Shown: one piece after another, positions 9,380 to 16,685 of the stretch
Position numbering within the stretch: the stretch's first letter is position 1
Layout: each line of letters begins with the position of its first letter
Source of the DNA: Saprospiraceae bacterium
GTDB lineage: Bacteria > Bacteroidota > Bacteroidia > Chitinophagales > Saprospiraceae
DNA length: 64,000 bases
Assembly: GCA_019638385.1 (NCBI GenBank)
Contig: JAHBTW010000007.1
Location: 186,001-250,000, forward strand
Direction of reading: 5' to 3'
Program-made: the position numbers and the translations under genes
Notes under the pieces: generated by a model
Database searches by the model: none
What the model was told of the DNA's origin: nothing
Seen by the model: only the letters and a program-made list of their open reading frames with translations

Positions 9380-11512
9380 TTATTTACCCAACGATTGAAT
9401 GTCTTTGCCGACGGCTGCCGCCAATTCGCTGAAAAAGCGGCTCAGACCCTCCGCTGCGGCATCGGCAGTGCGGTGGGAGGCAAAATGCCGGAATCCCTGC
9501 TCGTCGGTTCCCAATGCGGTAGCGCCGGGCGGGGCCGCATCCCGCCGCACCCACTTCTCCAGCACGCCGGCCAGAATGGAAAACAGGTGTTTGAGGTGCT
9601 CGATTTCGGGCGGGATGCCGTCCTGAGTATGTTCGCCGTAGCGGGTATCCCAGGACTTGCCGACGTAGGGTACGCGGCCTTCTGCCGCCGCTTCAAAATT
9701 GGCCATGGTGCGCGTAAAGAATCGGCTGTAGGCATCTGCCACCAATGCCTCTTTCACATCGGGCAGGTAGTCCATATCGAATAGTTGCCAAAAAAGCGGG
9801 AGCGCAAATTTCTGCCGCGCCACGATGGTGACGCGCGTTCCGCCGGGGTCTTTTTCAAAAGCCACCATGCCGTCATCGTATTCCGCCGATTGATTGGCGC
9901 TGTGTACGGTGCGCCAGAAATTGTGCCGGCTATTTTCGCCGTAGCGGATCACTTCTATTTTATCCACATCAATGTGCAAGCCGCCGAAGAGCACCATCCA
10001 GTTGGGCTGCGGCAGGTACAGGTCGCGTTCGGCCTGATACATCGCCCGGCCCTGCTCATCGGTTTTCACCACGGCCCGTGCGCCGCCCATGTTGTCGTAC
10101 ATCATTTGCACGGCCTGGCAGATGTCCACGTTTTGCACAAATTCCTCAAACGGCACGGGAATGATGCGGGCATATTCAAAAATGACGGAGCCGTCAATGT
10201 AGCGGCGGCGCATGCCGTTGCGGTCGGGCAGGGTATAGCGCAGGATGGATTGGAACGGTAGGATATAATCTTCTATGGCCTCGAAATCCGCATCGGCGAG
10301 TTGGTCCAAATCCACATTGAGGCGGGTTTCCATGCGGTGCAGGCTGTCTTTATCGAAGAGGATTTGCCAGGCTTGCCGGAATTGTTCGAGATTGGCCAGC
10401 GCGTAGTTGAGCGCAGTAAGCCCCCAGCGCGCGGCGGAGTTGTCGTCTATTTCGCGGAGGCGATGGGCCAGCAGGGCATTGAGGCGACCATCCACCATGT
10501 TTTTAAACGGAAACAGATCGGTGTTCACCGTTTGCAGACAGGCTTCGGCGAGGCGCTGCGTGAGGGGCGAGGCGTTGCGTTTGGCCGTAGATTCGCGGAT
10601 GTGAATGGACGGGCTTTTCCAGCCGGGCCAGGGCATGAGGTCGCCTTCCATGCGGTAGTTCCGGGGCAGGCCGCAAGCCCGCAACACCGCAGCATTCAGC
10701 GTCGACAGGTAGGGGTCGAGGTCCATCTTCAGCGCGCCGGCCCAGTCGGCCAGCAGCAGCGAATCGGATGCGATAAAAGCGCAGGTGGACAGCGGGTTGG
10801 GGCTTCGGCTGCCCTGACTACCGTGGTTGCTCTGCCAGGCGTCTATCACCGTGAAATGCACCGGGCTGTGCCGGTACAAGTCGAGGGCTACCTCTTCCTG
10901 CCGCAGTCGCAGCCGGTAGTGGAAGGATTTGGCCTTGAGCGGCAACACGCCCAGAAGGTTGTACAACCCCAGGGCAAAGCCATGCGCCTCATCGGTTTTG
11001 TTTTTACAAAAATTGATACGAAAATGCGCCGACAACCAGTGCTCCGACAACTCCGTGCCCGCCAATGCGCTGCCTTCCGGGAAGCCTGCATCAACCGGCG
11101 ATTCGCTCAGATTCAGCACCTCGTAATCGTTGCCCTTTGCTGTAACGAAGCGGTATCCGGCCAGATCGGCCAGCACGAGCACCTCGCGGTTGTCTAACCA
11201 AAGGGATGCGCTGCCTTCCGCATCGGCTACGGCTACGTTGGTATATCCATTGTCGTGCAGCAGGTCTATGAGTTCCTCCACTAAGTGCGGGTCGGTACCG
11301 GTACAGGCGCGGTAGTCAAACAACTCCATATCGGGTTTGATGAGAATGCGAAAATCGGCTTTCGCCAAATCGAGGCGCCCCCGCTCCCGTTCGAGCGCTT
11401 CCTCAAAACCCGATCGCTGCAATACCTCTGCCAACAGCTCTGCCGCTTCGCTGCGGTCGTCTTGCACGATGCACACGCGGGAATAAGTAAGTGAAGTGAC
11501 GGTTGTTGACAT
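9380..11512 (-). CDS. DUF362-like protein fused to a possible SRPBCC-like C-terminal domain
   Basis: The first 330 or so residues look like the DUF362 family (ILIKPDMELFDYRACTGTDPHLVEELIDLLHDNG, then INFCKNKTDEAHGFALGLYNLLGVLP), a family found near iron-sulfur proteins but without an agreed biochemical role. A middle region is unrecognised. The last ~250 residues contain a strand-rich part (VAFEKDPGGTRVTIVARQKFALPLFWQLFDMDYLPDVKEALVADAY) that reads like an SRPBCC or polyketide-cyclase-type ligand pocket. At 710 residues it is about twice the length of a simple DUF362 protein. There is no signal peptide. It is sixth in the operon, after a 71-base repeat-bearing gap and 6 bases before the epimerase. 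The domain split is inference. Confidence 0.65.
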   Translation of the reverse strand: MSTTVTSLTYSRVCIVQDDRSEAAELLAEVLQRSGFEEALERERGRLDLAKADFRILIKPDMELFDYRACTGTDPHLVEELIDLLHDNGYTNVAVADAEGSASLWLDNREVLVLADLAGYRFVTAKGNDYEVLNLSESPVDAGFPEGSALAGTELSEHWLSAHFRINFCKNKTDEAHGFALGLYNLLGVLPLKAKSFHYRLRLRQEEVALDLYRHSPVHFTVIDAWQSNHGSQGSRSPNPLSTCAFIASDSLLLADWAGALKMDLDPYLSTLNAAVLRACGLPRNYRMEGDLMPWPGWKSPSIHIRESTAKRNASPLTQRLAEACLQTVNTDLFPFKNMVDGRLNALLAHRLREIDDNSAARWGLTALNYALANLEQFRQAWQILFDKDSLHRMETRLNVDLDQLADADFEAIEDYILPFQSILRYTLPDRNGMRRRYIDGSVIFEYARIIPVPFEEFVQNVDICQAVQMMYDNMGGARAVVKTDEQGRAMYQAERDLYLPQPNWMVLFGGLHIDVDKIEVIRYGENSRHNFWRTVHSANQSAEYDDGMVAFEKDPGGTRVTIVARQKFALPLFWQLFDMDYLPDVKEALVADAYSRFFTRTMANFEAAAEGRVPYVGKSWDTRYGEHTQDGIPPEIEHLKHLFSILAGVLEKWVRRDAAPPGATALGTDEQGFRHFASHRTADAAAEGLSRFFSELAAAVGKDIQSLGK

Positions 11513-11517
11513 GGTTG

Positions 11518-11592
11518 TGTTTGTTGTGGGTTGTGGGTTGTGGGTTGTGGGTTGTGGGTTTCTCGCAACTCACAACTCACAACTCACAACTG
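11518..11592. repeat. Short-period direct repeat with inverted copies
   Basis: Four near-perfect copies of a 9-base unit (GTTGTGGGT) at 11521-11560 are followed by four copies of a related inverted unit (AACTCACAAC) at 11566-11590, so the stretch can fold on itself. It overlaps the end of the beta-propeller gene, supplying its last codons (QQL) and stop TGA, and fills the gap before the DUF362-like gene. Confidence 0.85.
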
Positions 11593-12816
11593 TTGTGGAC
11601 TCACAAGATAACTATGATGAAACCCCAGTCTCGGATCGCCCAGCCGGCCTACATAAGGTACAAATTCCTGTATATCGGGCATGGGTACGCGAAGGCGCTC
11701 CTCCAGCGAAGGGTAATCGTAAATGGTAATGTGGTTCATACCCCTGTTGGCCGTGAAGAGCAGCGTTTGGTCTTTCGACAACTGGCAGGCATGCACTGAA
11801 TCCATGAGCCGGAAGCGACTGATTCGCAGGGCGCCGAGCAGATGCTGGTTGGCGGTAAAAAAACTACCGCGCACCAGCGAATCATATACGGTAGTAGCCA
11901 TTGTGCGCTTGTGGTCTAATGCCTCGCTCAGGCTGGGCCGCTCGTCAATCATGCGGAAATCGGAAAAGCTCTCCAGGTCAATGAACACAATGGTATGGCT
12001 GCCGCCGTTGCAAAAAATCAACTCCGTATCGGAGATGGTGATATCAGAATTGATGTGCGCCGGAATTTCCCGGCCGCAGGCCCAGTGCCGCCGCACCCGC
12101 TTTTCTATGGCGTCAATCTCGAACGCGTATTCTTTAAAAAAAGCCATTGCCCACTGGTGGTAGTCCATGTGGTCTTGCGGCAGCACGCGGAAGGAAACGG
12201 CGTAGAATAAGTCTTCCTTCGGATGCGGCACCAAATGCCAGCAGGTGGCGGGCAGATCAATGCGGGTGGCTTCGCCGGTTTCCATGTCCCAGATGCCGAC
12301 CATTTTGGCCTCACCGTGTTTACCCAGCGCGGGGTTGTCCATAGAGCCGTAGCAGAGGTATCGGCGCGAAGCCGTGAACTTCATGCTATGGGGCAACATG
12401 ATTTTGTGCGGTCCGAGTTTGCGGCCTTTGTCCAAATGATCTACATGAAACTGGTAAAAATAGTCGCCGATGGCGGCGATGAATTCCTTGTCGTTCATCC
12501 AGGCCACATGGGTGCTGCCGCGAATGCTGGTATCGTTTTTTTCGTACAGCAAAGTGGTTTGGCGGCTCAATTCATCCAACGAGCCGGGGTCGTACAGCAT
12601 CAGGTGTTGCCCGGTGGTGCCGAGGTAGCCGTAGGTTCCGCCGGGACTGATGTGCAGGGCATGGCCGCCTGCCAGACCGTTGTAGTAATTGATCTTAAAG
12701 GCGAATGCATTATCGGCAGGGTCAAACAGAAAGCAGCACACCCCGGCCATGCCTTCAATGCCGTTGATGCCGTTGCCGTCCAATGCAATGTGAAATGCGT
12801 ACGGATATTTTCTCAT
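11584..12816 (-). CDS. Cytoplasmic beta-propeller-like protein, function unknown
   Basis: This 410-residue protein has no signal peptide. It consists of repeated strand units typical of WD40/YVTN-like propellers, for instance HALHISPGGTYGYLGTTGQHLMLYDPGSLDE, MKFTASRRYLCYGSMD, and VHACQLSKDQTLLFTANRGMNHITIYDYPSLEERLRV. No enzyme motif stands out, so a binding or scaffold role is likely but inferred. It is fifth in an operon with four proteins bearing helical and Ig-like segments. Its last residues QQL and the stop lie in the 11518-11592 repeat, which suggests its 3' end was rewritten by the repeat. Confidence 0.7.
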   Translation of the reverse strand: MRKYPYAFHIALDGNGINGIEGMAGVCCFLFDPADNAFAFKINYYNGLAGGHALHISPGGTYGYLGTTGQHLMLYDPGSLDELSRQTTLLYEKNDTSIRGSTHVAWMNDKEFIAAIGDYFYQFHVDHLDKGRKLGPHKIMLPHSMKFTASRRYLCYGSMDNPALGKHGEAKMVGIWDMETGEATRIDLPATCWHLVPHPKEDLFYAVSFRVLPQDHMDYHQWAMAFFKEYAFEIDAIEKRVRRHWACGREIPAHINSDITISDTELIFCNGGSHTIVFIDLESFSDFRMIDERPSLSEALDHKRTMATTVYDSLVRGSFFTANQHLLGALRISRFRLMDSVHACQLSKDQTLLFTANRGMNHITIYDYPSLEERLRVPMPDIQEFVPYVGRLGDPRLGFHHSYLVSPQQL

Positions 12817-12833
12817 GGCAATAGGAGCGGTGC

Positions 12834-13661
12834 TCAGCTTTTTTTCGGGGGTTGTTTGGTTTTGGCAGTCGCCGGTTTCGCTGCCGGCTTTGTAGTTACG
12901 GCGGCGGCTTTTGAGACGGGCGGCTTGGTTGTTTTTGTTGCTGCCGGTTTTGTCGCCGGCTTTGCCGTGCTGCCGGCTTTCACCGGCGGGATCGGCGCCT
13001 CGTCTTCCTGTGCAGCCTGCACCACGGCGATGAGATCAAACACCGAATCGTCATACCCCAACACGGTAACGGTATTGCGATAAGCGCCTAAGGGCGCCGT
13101 ATCGGGTATCATAACACTGAGTCGCACCTCTACGGCCTGCCCGGAAATAAGGGCAAAGGATTCCGGTTCATAAATGAGTCGGAGCGGCGCTTCGCTGCCG
13201 GTGGCTGCGTCATAAAAGCCCGAATCGGTGAAGCGGCAATGGCGCGGTGTTTCGTCGCGGCTGTTGAAGTGCAACAGCAGAGCGGCCATTTTTCCCGGCG
13301 TGCCGGTCACGGTCATCATTTTGCGCGCTGCGGCCGGTTGGTATGCTGCACTTGCCCGTTGCGAATCCGCCACCGCTTCTCGCTGCGAAGCAGGCGCCGC
13401 TTTTGGGGTCATGTTTTTCGACCAGTGCAATTGCAGGTCGTAGAGATTTTCTGCGTATTGCAATTGCAGCTTCACCAGGCTCGTCAGGGCCTCCGACAGC
13501 GTATTCATCACGCCAGTGCCCGACAGTTCGGTTTTGCCGGAATAGAGGTCTTGCAGCGCTGCCGCCGCTTCGCGATAATAGACGGTATTGGCGTCTATGG
13601 CCTTTTTGACGACCCGCTCAAAATCTTTTACTAAATCGTCCGTCCTGTTTCCTTCAGTCAT
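12834..13661 (-). CDS. Phasin-like/Ig-like protein with lysine-alanine-proline tail, function unknown
   Basis: Three parts are visible in 275 residues. Residues 1-85 are helical and amphipathic (VKDFERVVKKAIDANTVYYREAAAALQ, LTSLVKLQLQYAENLYDLQLHW), in the style of phasins. Residues 110-210 look like an Ig-like beta-sandwich (LIYEPESFALISGQAVEVRLSVMIPDTAPLGAYRNTVTV). Residues 215-275 form a basic low-complexity tail of KPA, TKP and AAK units like those of histone-like phasin tails such as PhaF. There is no signal peptide. It is fourth in the operon (27 bases after the previous gene, 17 before the next). I do not recognise a named family; phasin likeness is by composition and pattern only. Confidence 0.6.
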   Translation of the reverse strand: MTEGNRTDDLVKDFERVVKKAIDANTVYYREAAAALQDLYSGKTELSGTGVMNTLSEALTSLVKLQLQYAENLYDLQLHWSKNMTPKAAPASQREAVADSQRASAAYQPAAARKMMTVTGTPGKMAALLLHFNSRDETPRHCRFTDSGFYDAATGSEAPLRLIYEPESFALISGQAVEVRLSVMIPDTAPLGAYRNTVTVLGYDDSVFDLIAVVQAAQEDEAPIPPVKAGSTAKPATKPAATKTTKPPVSKAAAVTTKPAAKPATAKTKQPPKKS

Positions 13662-13688
13662 TTTGTTGTATTTGGGAATATGTAAAAT

Positions 13689-14363
13689 TCAGCCCTGCGC
13701 GGTGCGGCGGCCGGTGTCCGGCGTTTGCTCGCAATAGAAATGGTCTTGCCAGCTTTGCCAACGCATAAGATAACGTTTTTCGTCGAGCGGGCGTACTTCC
13801 ACCGCCGGCTCGCAGGCCGTGACGCACAATTGGAAGCAGACATTCTGATTGACCTTGTTTTCCCGGATGACGATATCCGCGTTGTAGCAATCGCCGGGCT
13901 GGAAGCCCTCGCTCAGGTTGACCGTCAGGGTGACGGTAGCGGTTTGGCCGGGTTCCAGATTGATTTCTGTGCGGTCGAGCCAGGGCTGTATCGGCGCGGG
14001 CTGCCCCTGCCCATTTACCAAAGTGCGCATGCCGATGAGATACCGACGGGCGCTGCCGCAGGAGTTTTTTACATTAAACGGTACAACGATGACCTCGCCG
14101 GGACAAGCCGAGCGCTTGATTTCTGCGAGGCAGCGCGGCGGACAGTCCGGTTCGGGCGGGCAAACGCCTAAGGGCCGGCAACAATCTACGGCAGTGTGAG
14201 CGGCAGTTTGCGCCATGTTGCCCCATTCATTGGCGGTGCGCAGGCCGCTTTGCAGGGCTTGCTCCCAGGCATTTTTATACATATCGGCCCAAGAACGGGC
14301 AGCGTTCATCCATTGGTCGGCGCCGGTGCGCAGGATGCTTTCGGCAGAATTGGATTGGTCCAT
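13689..14363 (-). CDS. Phasin-like helix plus cysteine-rich Ig-like domain, function unknown
   Basis: Residues 1-60 form a tryptophan-bearing amphipathic helix pair (ADQWMNAARSWADMYKNAWEQAL) like phasin or granule-associated helices. A cysteine-rich linker follows (CCRPLGVCPPEPDCPPRC), then an Ig/NEW3-like sandwich with the typical LEPGQTATVTLTVNLSEGFQPG turn at about residues 137-156. No signal peptide is present, so the many cysteines sit in the cytoplasm and could bind metal. It is third in the operon, 23 bases after its predecessor. No named family is recognised. Confidence 0.6.
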   Translation of the reverse strand: MDQSNSAESILRTGADQWMNAARSWADMYKNAWEQALQSGLRTANEWGNMAQTAAHTAVDCCRPLGVCPPEPDCPPRCLAEIKRSACPGEVIVVPFNVKNSCGSARRYLIGMRTLVNGQGQPAPIQPWLDRTEINLEPGQTATVTLTVNLSEGFQPGDCYNADIVIRENKVNQNVCFQLCVTACEPAVEVRPLDEKRYLMRWQSWQDHFYCEQTPDTGRRTAQG

Positions 14364-14386
14364 GTCAGGCAGGTTTTGAGATTAAT

Positions 14387-15178
14387 TTAAGCGGCAGCGG
14401 TTTTTTTAACCACCTCCTGTTTCGGTCCGGGAATGATGATGTAGCTCAGCAGTTGATCCAAAATGCGCAAATCGCCTTCGTATTCCCGATTGGGATTGAT
14501 GTCCTTCGGCAAAATGAACGTGATGTGCAGCACAACGGACTCGCCGGGCGCCACCACGGTACCGGATTCTTTTATGCGCACTTCGATCCAGTCGGTCAGG
14601 TCTTTTTTCAGTCCTTTAAAAAAGGCATCCATCGTGGCTTTGGAATCGCCGTCGGGCGTTTCTTTCAGCGCCATAGAGAGGTTGCGGCACACTAAGTCCA
14701 TGTCTAAACTCATGTTGTGGCGCAGCACCGGCACGGAAAAAGGCACATTGCCTTTGTTCGCCAACACGACTTCTTTGGTATGCGACATCCCCGGCGCGAT
14801 GCCCACGAAGAGCAGGCTTTCGGGGATCAATTCAATTTCCAGCGTTTCCTGCACAATCATCGTGAGCGTCTTGTCCTCGCCGCCTACCATTATTTTCTGC
14901 CGGTAAGTGCCGGGCGCGGTGTTGGCAGGCAATGACACGTTGAGGCTTTGCCGGCGGTTTTCGCCCGGCGACAGGGGGGCGTTGAGCGGCAGGCCCGCTT
15001 GCAGGAGCGCTTCCTTGCCGAATCGCTTCATGGGCAATTCCCGCACCAACATCGCTTCAGAGTCGAGGTTGCTCAACGTTATATGGCCGCGCAATTGGGT
15101 GGGCGGCCCGCTCAGGAAAATTTCCTTCTCGCCGCAATGCACTTTTTCGTGCGCTTTATCGCAGGTTACTATAATCAT
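14387..15178 (-). CDS. Two-domain Ig-like (NEW3/COG1470-style) cytoplasmic protein, function unknown
   Basis: The 263-residue protein has two similar beta-sandwich segments. The first holds PLSPGENRRQSLNVSLPANTAPGTYRQKIMV (about residues 68-98) and the second holds VVAPGESVVLHITFILPKDINPNREYEGDLRI (about 210-241); both show the 'large-P-G-x-strand-P-x-G-x-Y' pattern of NEW3/Ig-like domains. A helix around residue 170-200 interrupts the second. It has no signal peptide, unusual for such domains. Its ATG overlaps the stop of the upstream gene (ATGA), so the two are translationally coupled. Confidence 0.6.
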   Translation of the reverse strand: MIIVTCDKAHEKVHCGEKEIFLSGPPTQLRGHITLSNLDSEAMLVRELPMKRFGKEALLQAGLPLNAPLSPGENRRQSLNVSLPANTAPGTYRQKIMVGGEDKTLTMIVQETLEIELIPESLLFVGIAPGMSHTKEVVLANKGNVPFSVPVLRHNMSLDMDLVCRNLSMALKETPDGDSKATMDAFFKGLKKDLTDWIEVRIKESGTVVAPGESVVLHITFILPKDINPNREYEGDLRILDQLLSYIIIPGPKQEVVKKTAAA

Positions 15179-15732
15179 GATCTGACGGGATTAACAACGG
15201 TGGCGGTGTTGATATTGGGGTTAGCGGCAATTCCGGGCGTGGACTGCGGGAAAGGCCGGGTGTCGGGTTCGCAGCAATCGGTTTCGCAGCGCTCGTAGGC
15301 GTTGGGCACATACGGTTCGGTGATGACTTGCGATTCGCCGCTAAGGCACACATTGAAAAGTTCGATGCCCAAAATCTTGAAACTAATCTGGTTGTAGTTG
15401 GGAATGCGCATCCGTATTTCTGGCGTGAGCAGGTCTTTGATGTCTTGTTTGCTCAGATGCGGCAGGTTGAGCATATCCACATGAGACACCACGGGTTTGT
15501 CTTTATTGCCTTGTATGGTGGTGGTTACGGGCTTTGCTTCGTTGCCTTGTATGGTGGTGGTAATCGGTTGGTTCGGATCGCCCAGCAGCAGGGTGGCTAC
15601 GGGCCGGTTTTTGTCGCCGACCACCAGCGATTCGGACTTCACATCCATGGCGAAGACGGAGATGGTCAGTCCGTTTTGGAAATTCAGGTTGTGCGTATAG
15701 GTGGATGGAATTTTTACGGAAGGAGCGGCCAT
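15175..15732 (-). CDS. Small protein with internal repeat, first gene of the unknown operon
   Basis: A 185-residue protein of unknown family. An internal repeat is visible near residues 50-80: PITTTIQGNEAKP and PVTTTIQGNKDKP, preceded by the related PVATLLLGDPNQP, consistent with stacked beta-turns. A short helical region (LSKQDIKDLLTPEIRMRIPNYNQ) and a Cys cluster (CETDCCEP) follow. Start: the frame is open to 15798, but the promoter at 15763-15756 places the start of transcription downstream, so ATG 15732 (MAAPSVKIP) is the first usable one. It overlaps the next gene by 4 bases. No signal peptide. Confidence 0.6.
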   Translation of the reverse strand: MAAPSVKIPSTYTHNLNFQNGLTISVFAMDVKSESLVVGDKNRPVATLLLGDPNQPITTTIQGNEAKPVTTTIQGNKDKPVVSHVDMLNLPHLSKQDIKDLLTPEIRMRIPNYNQISFKILGIELFNVCLSGESQVITEPYVPNAYERCETDCCEPDTRPFPQSTPGIAANPNINTATVVNPVRS

Positions 15733-15755
15733 TTGGATGTTGTTTTTGGTGTTGA

Positions 15756-15763
15756 CAAATTTA
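15756..15763 (-). promoter_or_regulatory. -7 promoter element for the 15.7-8.3 kb operon
   Basis: TAAATTTG on the minus strand fits TAnnTTTG and lies 24 bases before the chosen ATG at 15732. No clear TTG is found at the -33 distance. Confidence 0.4.
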
Positions 15764-15874
15764 AGAATGTTTTGGAAACCGCACAGTGGATTGGGCAATT
15801 AAAATTTCCCTTTTAACACAAAACGAAGATTGCGCCTGTTTTGAAATCCTTACGCTGAATCCTCCAAAAACCGC

Positions 15875-15882
15875 TACTTTTG
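15875..15882 (+). promoter_or_regulatory. -7 promoter element for rlmB
   Basis: TACTTTTG ends 6 bases before ATG 15889. The same TACTTTTGC block stands just before rlmN (58151) and the acyl-CoA dehydrogenase gene (48380). It overlaps the TTG at 15880, arguing that this TTG is not a start codon. The leader would be very short. Confidence 0.5.
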
Positions 15883-15888
15883 CCCTCT

Positions 15889-16638
15889 ATGCGAAAAGAC
15901 GAACAAGACCAGCACATCATCTTCGGGCGGCACCCTGTAGCCGATGCCATCGCCTCCGGGCAGGATATTGACCGCGTTGTACTGCAACAGGGCGTGCGCG
16001 GCGAATTTGAAAAAGAAATCCGCCATGCCTGCCGCGACCGCGACATCCTCCTGCAAGTAGCGCCCAAAGAACGATTGGACCGCCTCGTGCGCGGCAATCA
16101 TCAGGGCGTTCTGGCCTTCGGCGCCATCATTCAGTACCAGCAATTGGACGATGTGCTGCCCACCGTGTTTGAGCGCGGCGAAACGCCTCTACTGCTCATG
16201 CTCGACGGTATCACCGATGTGCGCAACCTCGGCGCCATTGCCCGCAGCGCCGAATGCAGCGGCGTACACGCGCTCATCATCCCGTCGAAAGGCAGCGCTC
16301 AGATCAATCCAGAAGCCATCAAAACCTCGGCGGGCGCGCTCAACAACCTGCCCGTGTGCCGCGTCAACAGCTTGGTGAGCACCATGGAGCGGCTCCAAAG
16401 CTCCGGCGTGCAAGCCCTCGCCGGCGACCTGCACGCCCCCAAACCCATTTTTGACGTTGACCTCACCGCGCCGGTTGTGATGATTGCCGGCTCCGAAGGA
16501 GAAGGCGTGAGCCGGGCGCTGCTCAGCCGTGTCAACCAACGTTTCATCATCCCGCAAGCGGGTACCACCAACTCCTTCAATGTGTCGGTCGCCGTGGGCA
16601 TCATGCTGTATGAGGCTATGCGGCAGCGCGGGGTATAG
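15889..16638 (+). CDS. rlmB: 23S rRNA (guanosine-2'-O-)-methyltransferase RlmB-like (SpoU family)
   Basis: A 249-residue SpoU/TrmH-type 2'-O-ribose methyltransferase. The N-terminal substrate-binding domain opens with HIIFGRHPVADAI and contains ERLDRLVRGNHQGVLA. The catalytic SPOUT knot domain shows LLMLDGITDVRNLGAIARSAECSGVHALI (motif 1), MIAGSEGEGVS (motif 2) and IPQAGTTNSFNVSVAVGIMLYE (motif 3). These are the family's cofactor and catalytic motifs. The specific target G2251 is inferred from similarity to RlmB. It stands alone between divergent and downstream promoters. Confidence 0.9.
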   Translation: MRKDEQDQHIIFGRHPVADAIASGQDIDRVVLQQGVRGEFEKEIRHACRDRDILLQVAPKERLDRLVRGNHQGVLAFGAIIQYQQLDDVLPTVFERGETPLLLMLDGITDVRNLGAIARSAECSGVHALIIPSKGSAQINPEAIKTSAGALNNLPVCRVNSLVSTMERLQSSGVQALAGDLHAPKPIFDVDLTAPVVMIAGSEGEGVSRALLSRVNQRFIIPQAGTTNSFNVSVAVGIMLYEAMRQRGV

Positions 16639-16647
16639 CCATTTTAT

Positions 16648-16655
16648 TATCTTTG
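16648..16655 (+). promoter_or_regulatory. -7 promoter element for GH3-like gene
   Basis: TATCTTTG matches TAnnTTTG and lies 30 bases before the ATG at 16686, in the 47-base gap after rlmB. No good TTG is seen at the -33 distance. Confidence 0.45.
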
Positions 16656-16685
16656 TAACTTCACAGCGAACGACGCAATAACCGC

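Noticed and set aside
10301..11197. A 298-codon plus-strand open frame
   Set aside because: It lies inside the DUF362-like gene and its translation shows no domain or signal; it is a shadow.
11518..11592. A CRISPR-like array
   Set aside because: Units of 9-10 bases without unique spacers and no cas genes; it is a short-period repeat.
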